Assembly: GCA_016209995.1 (NCBI GenBank)
Contig: JACQVC010000150.1
Span: 1-11,443, forward strand
Reading direction: 5' to 3'
DNA from: Gemmatimonadota bacterium
Lineage (GTDB): Bacteria > Gemmatimonadota > Gemmatimonadetes > Longimicrobiales > Gaopeijiaceae
DNA: 11,443 nucleotides
A model generated the notes under the pieces. The model ran no database searches and had not been told where the DNA came from. It saw nothing but the letters and a program-made list of their open reading frames with translations. Made by a program: the position numbers and the translations under genes. Below, piece by piece: positions 1 through 6,014 of the stretch. Within the stretch, counting starts at the first letter, position 1. Each line of letters opens with the position of its first letter.

Positions 1-64
1 CCCCTCCTCTCCTCCACTCACCCCTCTCCCGTCCCCTTCGCTGACCTCCGCTTCGCTACGGTTC
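1..64 (-). repeat. Dispersed repeat, copy A, 3' of aspS
   Basis: These 64 bases match 5951-6014 at 61 of 64 positions without gaps; the differences are at 4, 31 and 47. The sequence is pyrimidine-rich on the plus strand, so the minus strand, which is the aspS transcript strand, carries G/A tracts followed by short AGCGAA motifs read backwards. Copy A lies 52 bases beyond the aspS stop and runs to the window edge, so its left limit is unknown. It sits downstream of a gene in the same orientation as the copy at the end of panB. Beyond base 64 the two copies diverge abruptly. I infer a dispersed intergenic element of unknown function, not a coding sequence. Confidence 0.8.
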
Positions 65-116
65 TGCGCGCTCGCCATGACTCCGGACTTGCCAGCCCTC
101 CCCGGGTCGTCCGTCG

Positions 117-1913
117 CTAAACCGCCTCGACCTCGCGTTCCCGCGCCGCCGGCCGCAGGTGGAGCTCCTCCAGCTCCTGCGCACTCACCGGCGTCGGTGC
201 GCCCTCGAACAGAGCCCGCGCGGCCGTGGTCTTCGGAAATGCGATCACATCGCGCAAGCTCCCGGCTCCGGCAAAATGCATGGCAATACGGTCGAGGCCC
301 AGAGCGATGCCTCCGTGCGGCGGCGCGCCGGACGCCAGAGCCTCGAGCAGGAAGCCGAACTTCTGCTCGATCTCGCGGTCCGAAAGCCCCAGCACCCGCA
401 GCACGCGACGCTGGAGCTCCGGTTCATGAATTCTCAAACTCCCGCCCCCCAGCTCAGCGCCGTTGTAGACCACATCGTACGCCAGGCTGCGTACCGACAG
501 CGGGTCGGACTCCAGGCGATCGAGATCAGCGGGCCAGGGTGCGGTGAACGGGTGGTTCGTCGCCGCCAGCGCGCCATCAGCATCCTCGAACAGCGGAAAC
601 TCGACGATCCATACCCACGCGTCCGTACGAAGCGGCGGGAGCCCGAGCCCCGTGATCGCCGCGAGACGCACGGCGCCCAGCGCCGTGGCGCTCAGCCGGT
701 CGGCCGCGGCGACGACGAGCGCGAGATCTCCGTCCCGCAGGCCCAGCGCGTCCAGGACCCCCGCGGTCAGCACGCGAGCCAGCGGTCCGGACGCGCCGTC
801 TGGACCCCGCTTCACCCAGAGCAAGCCCGGCGCCCCGGCGGCCTTCGCGGTCTCGCCCAGCGCGTCGATGGTCCGCCGCGAGGCACCCGCGCCGCCCGAG
901 ATCACGATACCGCGGATGCTCCCGCCCGCGGCAACGGCCGCGCGCAGGATCTCGAATTCGAGCGTGCGCAGCAAGTCGGTCCAATCGTGGATCTCGAGAC
1001 CGTAGCGCAGATCGGGACGGTCCGAGCCATAGCGAGCCATCGCATCGCGATAGGTGATGCGCGGGAAGGGCGGCTCCGCAACATTCAACCCGGCCTCCTG
1101 CGTGAGGCTCACCATGAGGCCTTCGACCCAGCGAATGATGTCATCGGTGTCGATGAAGGAAGCCTCGACGTCGATCTGCGTGAACTCGGGCTGACGGTCG
1201 GCGCGCAAGTCCTCGTCTCGGAAGCAACGGGCGATCTGGAAGTATCGATCCAGCCCGGCGACCATGAGAATCTGCTTGTAGAGCTGTGGGCTCTGCGGCA
1301 GTGCGTAGAACTCCCCCCGGTGGATGCGACTGGGGACCAGGTAGTCTCGGGCGCCCTCGGGTGTTCGTTTCGTCAGCATGGGCGTCTCGATCTCGAGAAA
1401 ACCCAGGCCGTCGAAGTAGCGGCGGGTCGCCAGAGCCAGCCGGTGCCGGAGAATGAGGTTGCGCTGCAGCTCGGGACGCCGCAGATCGAGGTGCCGGTGC
1501 CGCAGCCGGAGTTCCTCGGCCGGAAGCTCCTCACTCGGGCCACGGGCTACGGGAATCGCCGGCGTCTCCGCCCTGGAGAGCCTCTCGAGCGTGCGCGCGC
1601 GCACCTCGATCTCGCCCGTGGGCAGCTCCGGGTTCCGCGCATGGGCCGGCCGGAGCGAAATATCACCCTCAACGGCGATCACGTCCTCGGCTCCCAGCTC
1701 TTGAGCCAACCGGAAGCCCGGAGTCTCGGTCCATGCGGGTCCAAAACAGATCTGGGCGAGTCCCGAACGGTCGCGGATATCCACGAAGATCAGCCCGCCG
1801 AGGTCGCGCCGCCGGTGGACCCATCCGGCCAGGCGTACCACCGTCCCGGTATCCGCCGGGCGCAGACCGCCAACCAGGCGACTACGACGCGCTGTGCGTT
1901 CGGAGTCGGTCAT
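117..1913 (-). CDS. aspS: Aspartyl-tRNA synthetase (bacterial type)
   Basis: Cytoplasmic class IIb synthetase that charges tRNA-Asp with aspartate using ATP. The 598-residue product has the usual bacterial length. An N-terminal OB-fold anticodon-binding domain (about 25-110) includes RRRDLGG and FVDIRDRSG. Class II motif 1 is near FLEIETPML (172-180). Motif 2 contains FRDEDLRADRQ (231-241). The bacterial GAD insertion spans roughly 290-420, followed by HPFTAPW (454-460). Motif 3 is GGIALGLDR (534-542). I chose the ATG at 1913 because it places the OB fold as in known AspRS and overlaps the upstream vanZ-like stop as ATGA. The open frame reaches back to 2048, but that stretch is vanZ in another frame. 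A GGAAGG lies about 14 bases upstream, too far to be a good ribosome site, so translational coupling is likely. The OB fold has Leu38 where non-discriminating AspRS usually has His, suggesting a discriminating enzyme (inference). Confidence 0.97.
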   Translation of the reverse strand: MTDSERTARRSRLVGGLRPADTGTVVRLAGWVHRRRDLGGLIFVDIRDRSGLAQICFGPAWTETPGFRLAQELGAEDVIAVEGDISLRPAHARNPELPTGEIEVRARTLERLSRAETPAIPVARGPSEELPAEELRLRHRHLDLRRPELQRNLILRHRLALATRRYFDGLGFLEIETPMLTKRTPEGARDYLVPSRIHRGEFYALPQSPQLYKQILMVAGLDRYFQIARCFRDEDLRADRQPEFTQIDVEASFIDTDDIIRWVEGLMVSLTQEAGLNVAEPPFPRITYRDAMARYGSDRPDLRYGLEIHDWTDLLRTLEFEILRAAVAAGGSIRGIVISGGAGASRRTIDALGETAKAAGAPGLLWVKRGPDGASGPLARVLTAGVLDALGLRDGDLALVVAAADRLSATALGAVRLAAITGLGLPPLRTDAWVWIVEFPLFEDADGALAATNHPFTAPWPADLDRLESDPLSVRSLAYDVVYNGAELGGGSLRIHEPELQRRVLRVLGLSDREIEQKFGFLLEALASGAPPHGGIALGLDRIAMHFAGAGSLRDVIAFPKTTAARALFEGAPTPVSAQELEELHLRPAAREREVEAV

Positions 1914-2299
1914 CCGCTGGGAAGAGACCTTCCGGTCGACCCAAGGGCACGCGCCAGCCAGAAACGTTGGAGAATCGCGTACCCGAGAGTGACCCCGACC
2001 GCATCGACAAGAAAATCCGTCAGGGACGCGGAACGCCCGACCACCCACAACTGGTGCACTTCATCCGTAGCGCCGTAGAATACGCCGACCAGGATAATCC
2101 GCTCATGCTGGGCCGCCGAACCGCGCGACCGTCCGCCCCAGGCCAACAGCGCACCGAGCACCGTGTATAGTCCCAGGTGTGCCAGCTTGTCGCCGTAGGG
2201 AAACGCGAGCGGCGAGGGCAGGTCGCCCTGACCGCTCAACAAAAAAAGGACCACCGCCCAGGCAGCGGCAGGTCCCCAGGCAATCAAAGTGTCGATCAC
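1910..2299 (-). CDS. VanZ-like family membrane protein
   Basis: A 129-residue small membrane protein of the VanZ-like family. The family is named after the teicoplanin-resistance accessory protein VanZ, but most members have no known role. Family marks are FLLSGQ in the first hydrophobic segment (about 8-22), DKLAH (37-41) leading into a second segment (41-54), ATDEVHQ (77-83) at the end of a third segment (68-80), and GRSASLTDFLVDAVG (89-103) leading into the last segment. It begins with GTG at 2299; the ribosome site is weak. Its stop overlaps the aspS start by ATGA, so the two genes are probably co-transcribed and coupled. No glycopeptide-resistance genes are nearby, so a resistance role should not be assumed. 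Confidence 0.85.
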   Translation of the reverse strand: MIDTLIAWGPAAAWAVVLFLLSGQGDLPSPLAFPYGDKLAHLGLYTVLGALLAWGGRSRGSAAQHERIILVGVFYGATDEVHQLWVVGRSASLTDFLVDAVGVTLGYAILQRFWLARALGSTGRSLPSG

Positions 2300-2420
2300 T
2301 CGCGTGCTTCGTCCGTCCGCGCTCGCCCTCGTCCCACAGCTTTGCCCCTCGGCTTACCGACACGTCACCAATTGCGCTAAGTTTAACGGCCAGTGTCCGT
2401 TCGTTCAAGCGAGGGAGGCC
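2300..2420. promoter_or_regulatory. Divergent intergenic region vanZ-aspS / OMP-rlmN
   Basis: These 121 bases separate the minus-strand vanZ-aspS unit from the plus-strand unit. The only AT-rich patch, about 2368-2386, is where promoters in both directions would be expected. A weak plus-strand pair, TTACCG at 2354 and TAAGTT at 2378 with an 18-base spacer, can be drawn. On the minus strand, TAAACT is a possible -10 without a convincing -35. Neither is close to consensus. I see no riboswitch, T-box or clear operator. Confidence 0.3.
2411..2418 (+). promoter_or_regulatory. Ribosome binding site of the Tat-like short ORF
   Basis: GAGGGAGG ends two bases before the ATG at 2421, and its first GAGGG sits at a normal spacing of about five bases. 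It is stronger than the site before the downstream gene start at 2513. This is the main reason to take the short ORF seriously. Confidence 0.5.
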
Positions 2421-2522
2421 ATGACGAGGCGCGACTTCCTGTTGGCCACGAGCGCGGCTGCCCGGGCATCGCATCCTCGGTCCGCGTCGAGCTCCAAGCC
2501 CGGACGCGCGAGATGCAGGTGA
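2421..2522 (+). CDS. Short ORF with a truncated twin-arginine-like signal
   Basis: This 33-codon ORF starts MTRRDFLLATSAAA, which closely resembles the twin-arginine (Tat) motif RRxFL and the beginning of its hydrophobic stretch. After about 14 residues it becomes polar and rich in Ser, Arg and Pro, with no full h-region, cleavage site or mature domain, so it cannot be a working Tat precursor as it stands. It has a strong ribosome site (2411-2418). It ends with a TGA at 2520 that overlaps the downstream start codon region (ATG 2513) by 10 bases in a different frame. It could be the left-over 5' end of a deleted Tat-exported gene, a leader ORF that couples translation into the downstream gene, or chance. 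I cannot assign a function. Confidence 0.35.
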   Translation: MTRRDFLLATSAAARASHPRSASSSKPGRARCR

Positions 2523-3430
2523 AGGCCGTCCAGGGGCTTACCAGGCGTACGACCGCCAAGCGTGGCGCGGCTTGGTGGAGCTGCGCCTTGCTCGCTCTCG
2601 TGCTCCCTGCCCCCGCAGCCGGCCAGGTCCTCCTGCGCTGGCCCGTCCGCGGTGCACCCCAACCGGAAGTGCTTCTGTCCGGAGGCGCCGCCGCGCTCTG
2701 GAATCCCGCAGGACTCGCATCGTTCGAGGGTAGTCGCGGTCAGATATGGATCAGTCACGTAGACGGTCCGGACGCTACCGACCTGAGCGGGTTTGCCGCC
2801 GCCGTGACCGGAGCCATTCCGTGGCTCGGGCGCATCGGGGTCGCTTATCAGCACCTGGGTGTGGGCGAGATCCCGCGGACCGACGAATCACCCATCGGGA
2901 GCGGAGTGCTGGACATCGGAGAAGACGTGTTGTCTGCTTCGCTGGCCCGAATCGTACGGGAAGGCGCGGCCGTCGGCGTCGCGGCACGCTACGCGCGCGC
3001 AGGCCACTCCGGGCGCGTAGAGGACCAGCTCACCCTGGACGGCGGCGTCGTGCTGAGCTCCGGGGTCGCATTGGCGCCGAGGCTCGCCTTCATGATCGCC
3101 GGCTTCCCGGGGCAGCCTGCGTGGCGGGGCGGCCTCGACGTCGGGACGCGGGAGAGACCCGGACGGTCCTGGACCGCGCGCGTCGCCTACGGGGCGGCGG
3201 ACCGCTTCGACCGAGCCGGCATCGAGCACAGGATCTCGCTTGGAACGACGTGGTGGACGCAGCTGCACACGGCGGTGGGCCTCATGCGCACGGCGGAAGA
3301 CGGAAGCTGGACCGGTCTATGGATGCTCGGTGCGGATTTCCCGCCCTACTCGATCGGCGTGCTCGGCGAGCAGCTCCCGAACGACTTCGGCACGGCCATG
3401 TATTATCGCTTCGCCATCGAGCTGCCATGA
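2513..3430 (+). CDS. Probable outer-membrane beta-barrel protein (PorV/FadL-like N-terminus)
   Basis: A predicted exported protein of 305 residues. From the ATG at 2513 the N-terminus has a basic region (RRTTAKR, 11-17) and a hydrophobic core (about 20-36) with a likely signal peptidase I site after AAG37. The mature part contains GGAAALWNPAGLA (57-69); the 'NPAGLA' signature is typical of PorV/PorQ/FadL-like barrels and UPF0164 proteins. The rest alternates short amphipathic strands with Gly- and Asp-rich turns, and the C-terminus MYYRFAIELP resembles a terminal barrel strand. The location is therefore probably the outer membrane; substrate or partners are unknown. The frame is open from 2393, but that extension would bury the signal peptide 40 residues in. 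The ribosome site before 2513 is poor. The stop overlaps the rlmN start as ATGA. Confidence 0.7.
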   Translation: MQVKAVQGLTRRTTAKRGAAWWSCALLALVLPAPAAGQVLLRWPVRGAPQPEVLLSGGAAALWNPAGLASFEGSRGQIWISHVDGPDATDLSGFAAAVTGAIPWLGRIGVAYQHLGVGEIPRTDESPIGSGVLDIGEDVLSASLARIVREGAAVGVAARYARAGHSGRVEDQLTLDGGVVLSSGVALAPRLAFMIAGFPGQPAWRGGLDVGTRERPGRSWTARVAYGAADRFDRAGIEHRISLGTTWWTQLHTAVGLMRTAEDGSWTGLWMLGADFPPYSIGVLGEQLPNDFGTAMYYRFAIELP

Positions 3431-4506
3431 TCACGACGGATGAGCGGGTTGATCTCCTGGGTCTCACGCCTAGCGAGATCGAGGCCCGGCTGAAGAGTCA
3501 CTTCGCGGGGCGCGAACAGCCGGCGTACCGAGCTACGCAAGTTGCGCGCTGGATCTACGGGCGGGACGCGACTGATTTCAAGAGTCTCACGGATCTACCG
3601 GCCCGCGAGAGGGAAGCCCTGGCGCAGGCCTTCGCCGTCGCGGAGCCTCGCACCGCTCGGGCCACGCTCTCCGTGGACGGGACGGCAAAGCATCTCTGGG
3701 AGCTGGCGGACGGTGAGCTGGTGGAGTCCGTCCTCATTCCCCACGGGCCGCGACTCACGCTGTGTCTCTCGTCGCAAGCCGGCTGTGCGATGGGCTGCAC
3801 CTTCTGTTCGACGGGTTGGGGCGGGTTTCGCCGCCAGCTCAACGCGGGCGAGATCGTTGCCCAGTACCGAGCCTCCCGGCGCTGGGCCGCCGCCAACGCT
3901 CGCCCCCCGATCACCAGCCTCGTGTTCATGGGCATGGGCGAGCCGCTGGCCAACCGGAAGGCCGTGTTCGCGGCTCTCACGATCTTGAACCAGGGATACG
4001 GGGTCGGCGCTCGCCGCATCACGGTGTCCACTGTGGGCGTCGTCCCGGGAATCCTGGAGATGGCGCGTCGGCCCGAGCAGTTCCGTCTAGCCGTATCCCT
4101 GCACGCGCCGAACTCCGAGCTGCGCCGTCAGCTCGTGCCGCTCGAGAAGCGCTATCCCCTGCCCGTTCTCATGGACGCCTTGCGCACGTTCAACGCCGCG
4201 GGCGGCCAGCGGATCACGTTCGAGTACACCATGATCGCCGGCGTGAACGACGCGCCGACACTGGCCAACGAGCTGGCGGGGCTGGCGCGCGAGATCGGAG
4301 CCTACGTGAATCTGATCCCCTTCAACCCCATCCCCGACGTCGATTGGACGGCCTCCTCCCGGCAGAAGATTCTGACGTTTGCGAATCGACTGAGGGAGCG
4401 CGGAGTCCGTGCCGCCGTGAGGCAGCCGCGAGGACGGGACATCGCTGCGGCTTGCGGCCAGCTGCGCGTGGTCCACCTGGGACGGCGGGTCACTAACCAG
4501 GAATAA
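3427..4506 (+). CDS. rlmN: 23S rRNA (adenine2503-C2)/tRNA methyltransferase RlmN
   Basis: Radical-SAM enzyme that methylates C2 of A2503 in 23S rRNA, and in some bacteria A37 of certain tRNAs, supporting decoding fidelity. The 359-residue product has normal family length. The N-terminal accessory domain includes RATQVARWIY (35-44). The radical-SAM cluster ligands are Cys120, Cys124 and Cys127 in CAMGCTFC. The family GEP motif appears as MGMGEP (168-173). SLHAPNSELR (224-233) follows, and Cys343 in RDIAAACGQL (337-346) corresponds to the methyl-carrying cysteine near the C-terminus. Glu100 before SVLIP matches the conserved glutamate of the family. Both catalytic cysteines (124 by family position, and 343) are present, so the enzyme should be active. 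The ATG at 3427 gives the family N-terminus; the longer open frame reaching back to 2746 is only a shadow of the upstream gene. No separate ribosome site is seen, which fits ATGA coupling. Confidence 0.97.
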   Translation: MITTDERVDLLGLTPSEIEARLKSHFAGREQPAYRATQVARWIYGRDATDFKSLTDLPAREREALAQAFAVAEPRTARATLSVDGTAKHLWELADGELVESVLIPHGPRLTLCLSSQAGCAMGCTFCSTGWGGFRRQLNAGEIVAQYRASRRWAAANARPPITSLVFMGMGEPLANRKAVFAALTILNQGYGVGARRITVSTVGVVPGILEMARRPEQFRLAVSLHAPNSELRRQLVPLEKRYPLPVLMDALRTFNAAGGQRITFEYTMIAGVNDAPTLANELAGLAREIGAYVNLIPFNPIPDVDWTASSRQKILTFANRLRERGVRAAVRQPRGRDIAAACGQLRVVHLGRRVTNQE

Positions 4507-4515
4507 CCCGCTGAT

Positions 4516-5016
4516 TCACTCGCGCGCGCGCAGCTTCTCGAGCAGCGCGGGCAAATTCCACCACGGAGGCGCCGGCGCAACGGCCTCGCGGAACGTGGGG
4601 GGACTCCACTCCCGTCCCAGCCGAACGCTCGCATCGAGGTAGAGACTCGAGTCCGGCTCGCTGCGCACGGCGTGGATGCCGAGAGCGTCGGCGATCAGCC
4701 GGGCCGTGGCCGTGTCTCCCATGCGATGAATCACCGTGGACGAGTCTCGATCGAACCGGTCGGCGTTGCCGAAATAAACCACGTCGAACCCGACGGCTCG
4801 CAGGACGTCGGTGGCCTCGCGGGCAGCGTTGTTACGCCCACCCGCGTTCAGGACTTCCACGCGAACGCGACGACCGGGTGGGGCCTGAGGCGTGGAAGCG
4901 GACTGTACGACTCGCTCTCGCTCCGCCGCTCGCCACTCTGCCACGGAGGATCCCAGGAGTACCCCGACGATGAGCACCGCGACCAGCGTGATGACGGTGA
5001 AGAGCCACTTGGCCAT
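4516..5016 (-). CDS. LytR_C-domain protein with one N-terminal membrane anchor
   Basis: A 166-residue protein with a membrane segment at about 5-24 and a domain at about 50-135 of the LytR C-terminal type. The features are VRVEVLNAGG (51-60), alternating helix and strand with VGFDVVYFGNAD (75-86), a TVIHRMGD segment (94-101) and a final VRLG (131-134). This domain is usually found after the phosphotransferase part of LytR-CpsA-Psr cell-wall enzymes. Here it stands alone, so no catalysis is expected. Its function is unknown; the domain would face the periplasm if the anchor is N-in. I took the ATG at 5016 because it starts just before the membrane segment. Its ribosome site, GAGGG, overlaps the panC stop codon, and only 14 bases separate the genes, so it is the third gene of the pantothenate operon. 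It ends 9 bases from the rlmN stop. Confidence 0.78.
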   Translation of the reverse strand: MAKWLFTVITLVAVLIVGVLLGSSVAEWRAAERERVVQSASTPQAPPGRRVRVEVLNAGGRNNAAREATDVLRAVGFDVVYFGNADRFDRDSSTVIHRMGDTATARLIADALGIHAVRSEPDSSLYLDASVRLGREWSPPTFREAVAPAPPWWNLPALLEKLRARE

Positions 5017-5030
5017 CGGGCTACGCACCC

Positions 5031-5876
5031 TCAGTCCAGCACCACGTTGTCGATGAGGCGAGTCTCGCCCAGGTAGGCAGCGACGGCCGCCACGCACCCC
5101 GGCGACACGCGCGACAGCGACTCCAGCGTCTCCGCATCCACGACCTCCAGGTACTCGACCTTCACGAGAGGGTATGCGCTCAGCACGGCTCGCATGCTCT
5201 TCAGCAGATCGGACGCGACGGTCCACCCTGCCCGGAATCGGTCTCTGCCGACGCTCAACGCCTCGTACAGAGCGCGTGCTTGCGCCCGCTCATCCGGACG
5301 CAGATACGAGTTTCGCGAGCTCATGGCCACGCCATCGGCTTCGCGCACGGTGGGCGCCACATCGATCTCGACTTCGATGTCCAGATCCCGCACCATGCGT
5401 CGAATGAGAACGGACTGCTGGAAATCCTTCTGCCCGAAAACCGCGGTGTCCGGCCGCACGATCCCAAGGAGCTTGGCGACCACCGTGAGCACCCCGCGAA
5501 AGTGTCCCGGGCGCACGGCGCCACACAGCCGATCTTGCAAGTGCTCGGCCACCACGACCACCGCGGGCTCGCCATGCGGGTACATCTCCGCGACCTCCGG
5601 CGCGAAGACCAGGTCCACACCCCTCGCCCCGGCCGCCGCGAGATCTCGCTCGAGATCGCGCGGGTAACGGGCCAGATCCTCGGAAGGACCGAACTGAAGG
5701 GGGTTCACGAAGATCGATAGCGCGACCCACTCAGCCTGCCGCCGCGCCCGATCCACGAGCGAAAGATGGCCTTCGTGCAGGTAACCCATGGTGGGAACCA
5801 GGGCGACGCGCTGACCGGCTTGACGCGCGCGCATCACAGCGCCGCGTACTTCCGCTTTCGTCGCAACGCAGATCAC
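5031..5876 (-). CDS. panC: Pantothenate synthetase (pantoate--beta-alanine ligase)
   Basis: Cytoplasmic enzyme that joins pantoate and beta-alanine with ATP through a pantoyl-adenylate, the last step of pantothenate synthesis. The 281-residue length is normal. It has PTMGYLHEGH (28-37) with the HIGH-like nucleotide-binding histidines 34 and 37, FVNPLQFGPSEDL (56-68), RPGHFRGV (122-129), FGQKDFQQ (147-154) and the KMSKS-like MSSRN (185-189). All expected active-site blocks are present. The start is GTG at 5876; it gives the family-typical 27 residues before PTMG, whereas the next ATG would cut into the first strand. A GGAGAGG lies 11 bases upstream. It follows panB after 41 bases, inside a degenerate copy of the dispersed repeat. 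Confidence 0.97.
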   Translation of the reverse strand: MICVATKAEVRGAVMRARQAGQRVALVPTMGYLHEGHLSLVDRARRQAEWVALSIFVNPLQFGPSEDLARYPRDLERDLAAAGARGVDLVFAPEVAEMYPHGEPAVVVVAEHLQDRLCGAVRPGHFRGVLTVVAKLLGIVRPDTAVFGQKDFQQSVLIRRMVRDLDIEVEIDVAPTVREADGVAMSSRNSYLRPDERAQARALYEALSVGRDRFRAGWTVASDLLKSMRAVLSAYPLVKVEYLEVVDAETLESLSRVSPGCVAAVAAYLGETRLIDNVVLD

Positions 5877-5887
5877 GCGTCAGCTCG

Positions 5888-5894
5888 CCTCTCC
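5888..5894 (-). promoter_or_regulatory. Ribosome binding site of panC
   Basis: GGAGAGG on the minus strand is 11 bases before the GTG start. It lies in the degenerate unit of the repeat and resembles the purine tract of the intact unit, so the repeat may have supplied this site (inference). Confidence 0.5.
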
Positions 5895-5910
5895 ACCCAC
5901 CCGTGCCGCT

Positions 5911-6014
5911 CGCTGACCTACGTTTCGCTCCGGTTCGCTCCCACACCACGCCCTTCCTCTCCTCCACTCACCCCTCTCCCCTCCCCTTCGCTGACCTTCG
6001 CTTCGCTACGGTTC
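5911..6014 (-). repeat. Dispersed repeat, copy B plus a degenerate tandem unit
   Basis: Copy B (5951-6014) matches bases 1-64 of the window at 61 of 64 positions. A second, shorter unit at 5911-5938 matches 5989-6016 at 25 of 28 positions, giving a 78-base period. As 78 is a multiple of three, the panB frame reads the same peptide theme twice: ANRSEAKVSEG, then ANRSET and the stop. The minus strand has the G-runs GGGG, GGGG and GGGG close together, followed by GGAGGAGAGG. The array begins right after the codons for the conserved PanB C-terminus and ends before the panC start. Function unknown. Confidence 0.75.

Noticed and set aside
84..113. A CGGAC/GTCCG hairpin just after aspS as a terminator
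   Set aside because: The stem is only five pairs with a 20-base loop and there is no U-run on the aspS transcript side.
159..2078. A 639-codon plus-strand open frame opposite aspS
   Set aside because: It is antisense to a gene with every AspRS motif. Its translation is low-complexity and Arg/Pro-rich, as expected for shadow frames in GC-rich DNA.
1910..2299. VanZ-like gene as a glycopeptide-resistance determinant
   Set aside because: No vanHAX-type genes or mobile-element features are present; VanZ-like proteins are widespread with unknown roles.
2746..3426. A possible N-terminal extension of RlmN by 227 residues
   Set aside because: The extension is an Arg-rich out-of-frame reading of the upstream outer-membrane gene. 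The ATG at 3427 gives the normal RlmN length.
3762..4496. A 244-codon plus-strand frame inside rlmN
   Set aside because: It is Arg/Pro/Gly-rich without family features and lies wholly within a well-conserved gene in another frame.
5911..6014. The repeat array as a CRISPR
   Set aside because: There are only two units here, the second degenerate, without constant repeats separated by unique spacers, and no cas genes.
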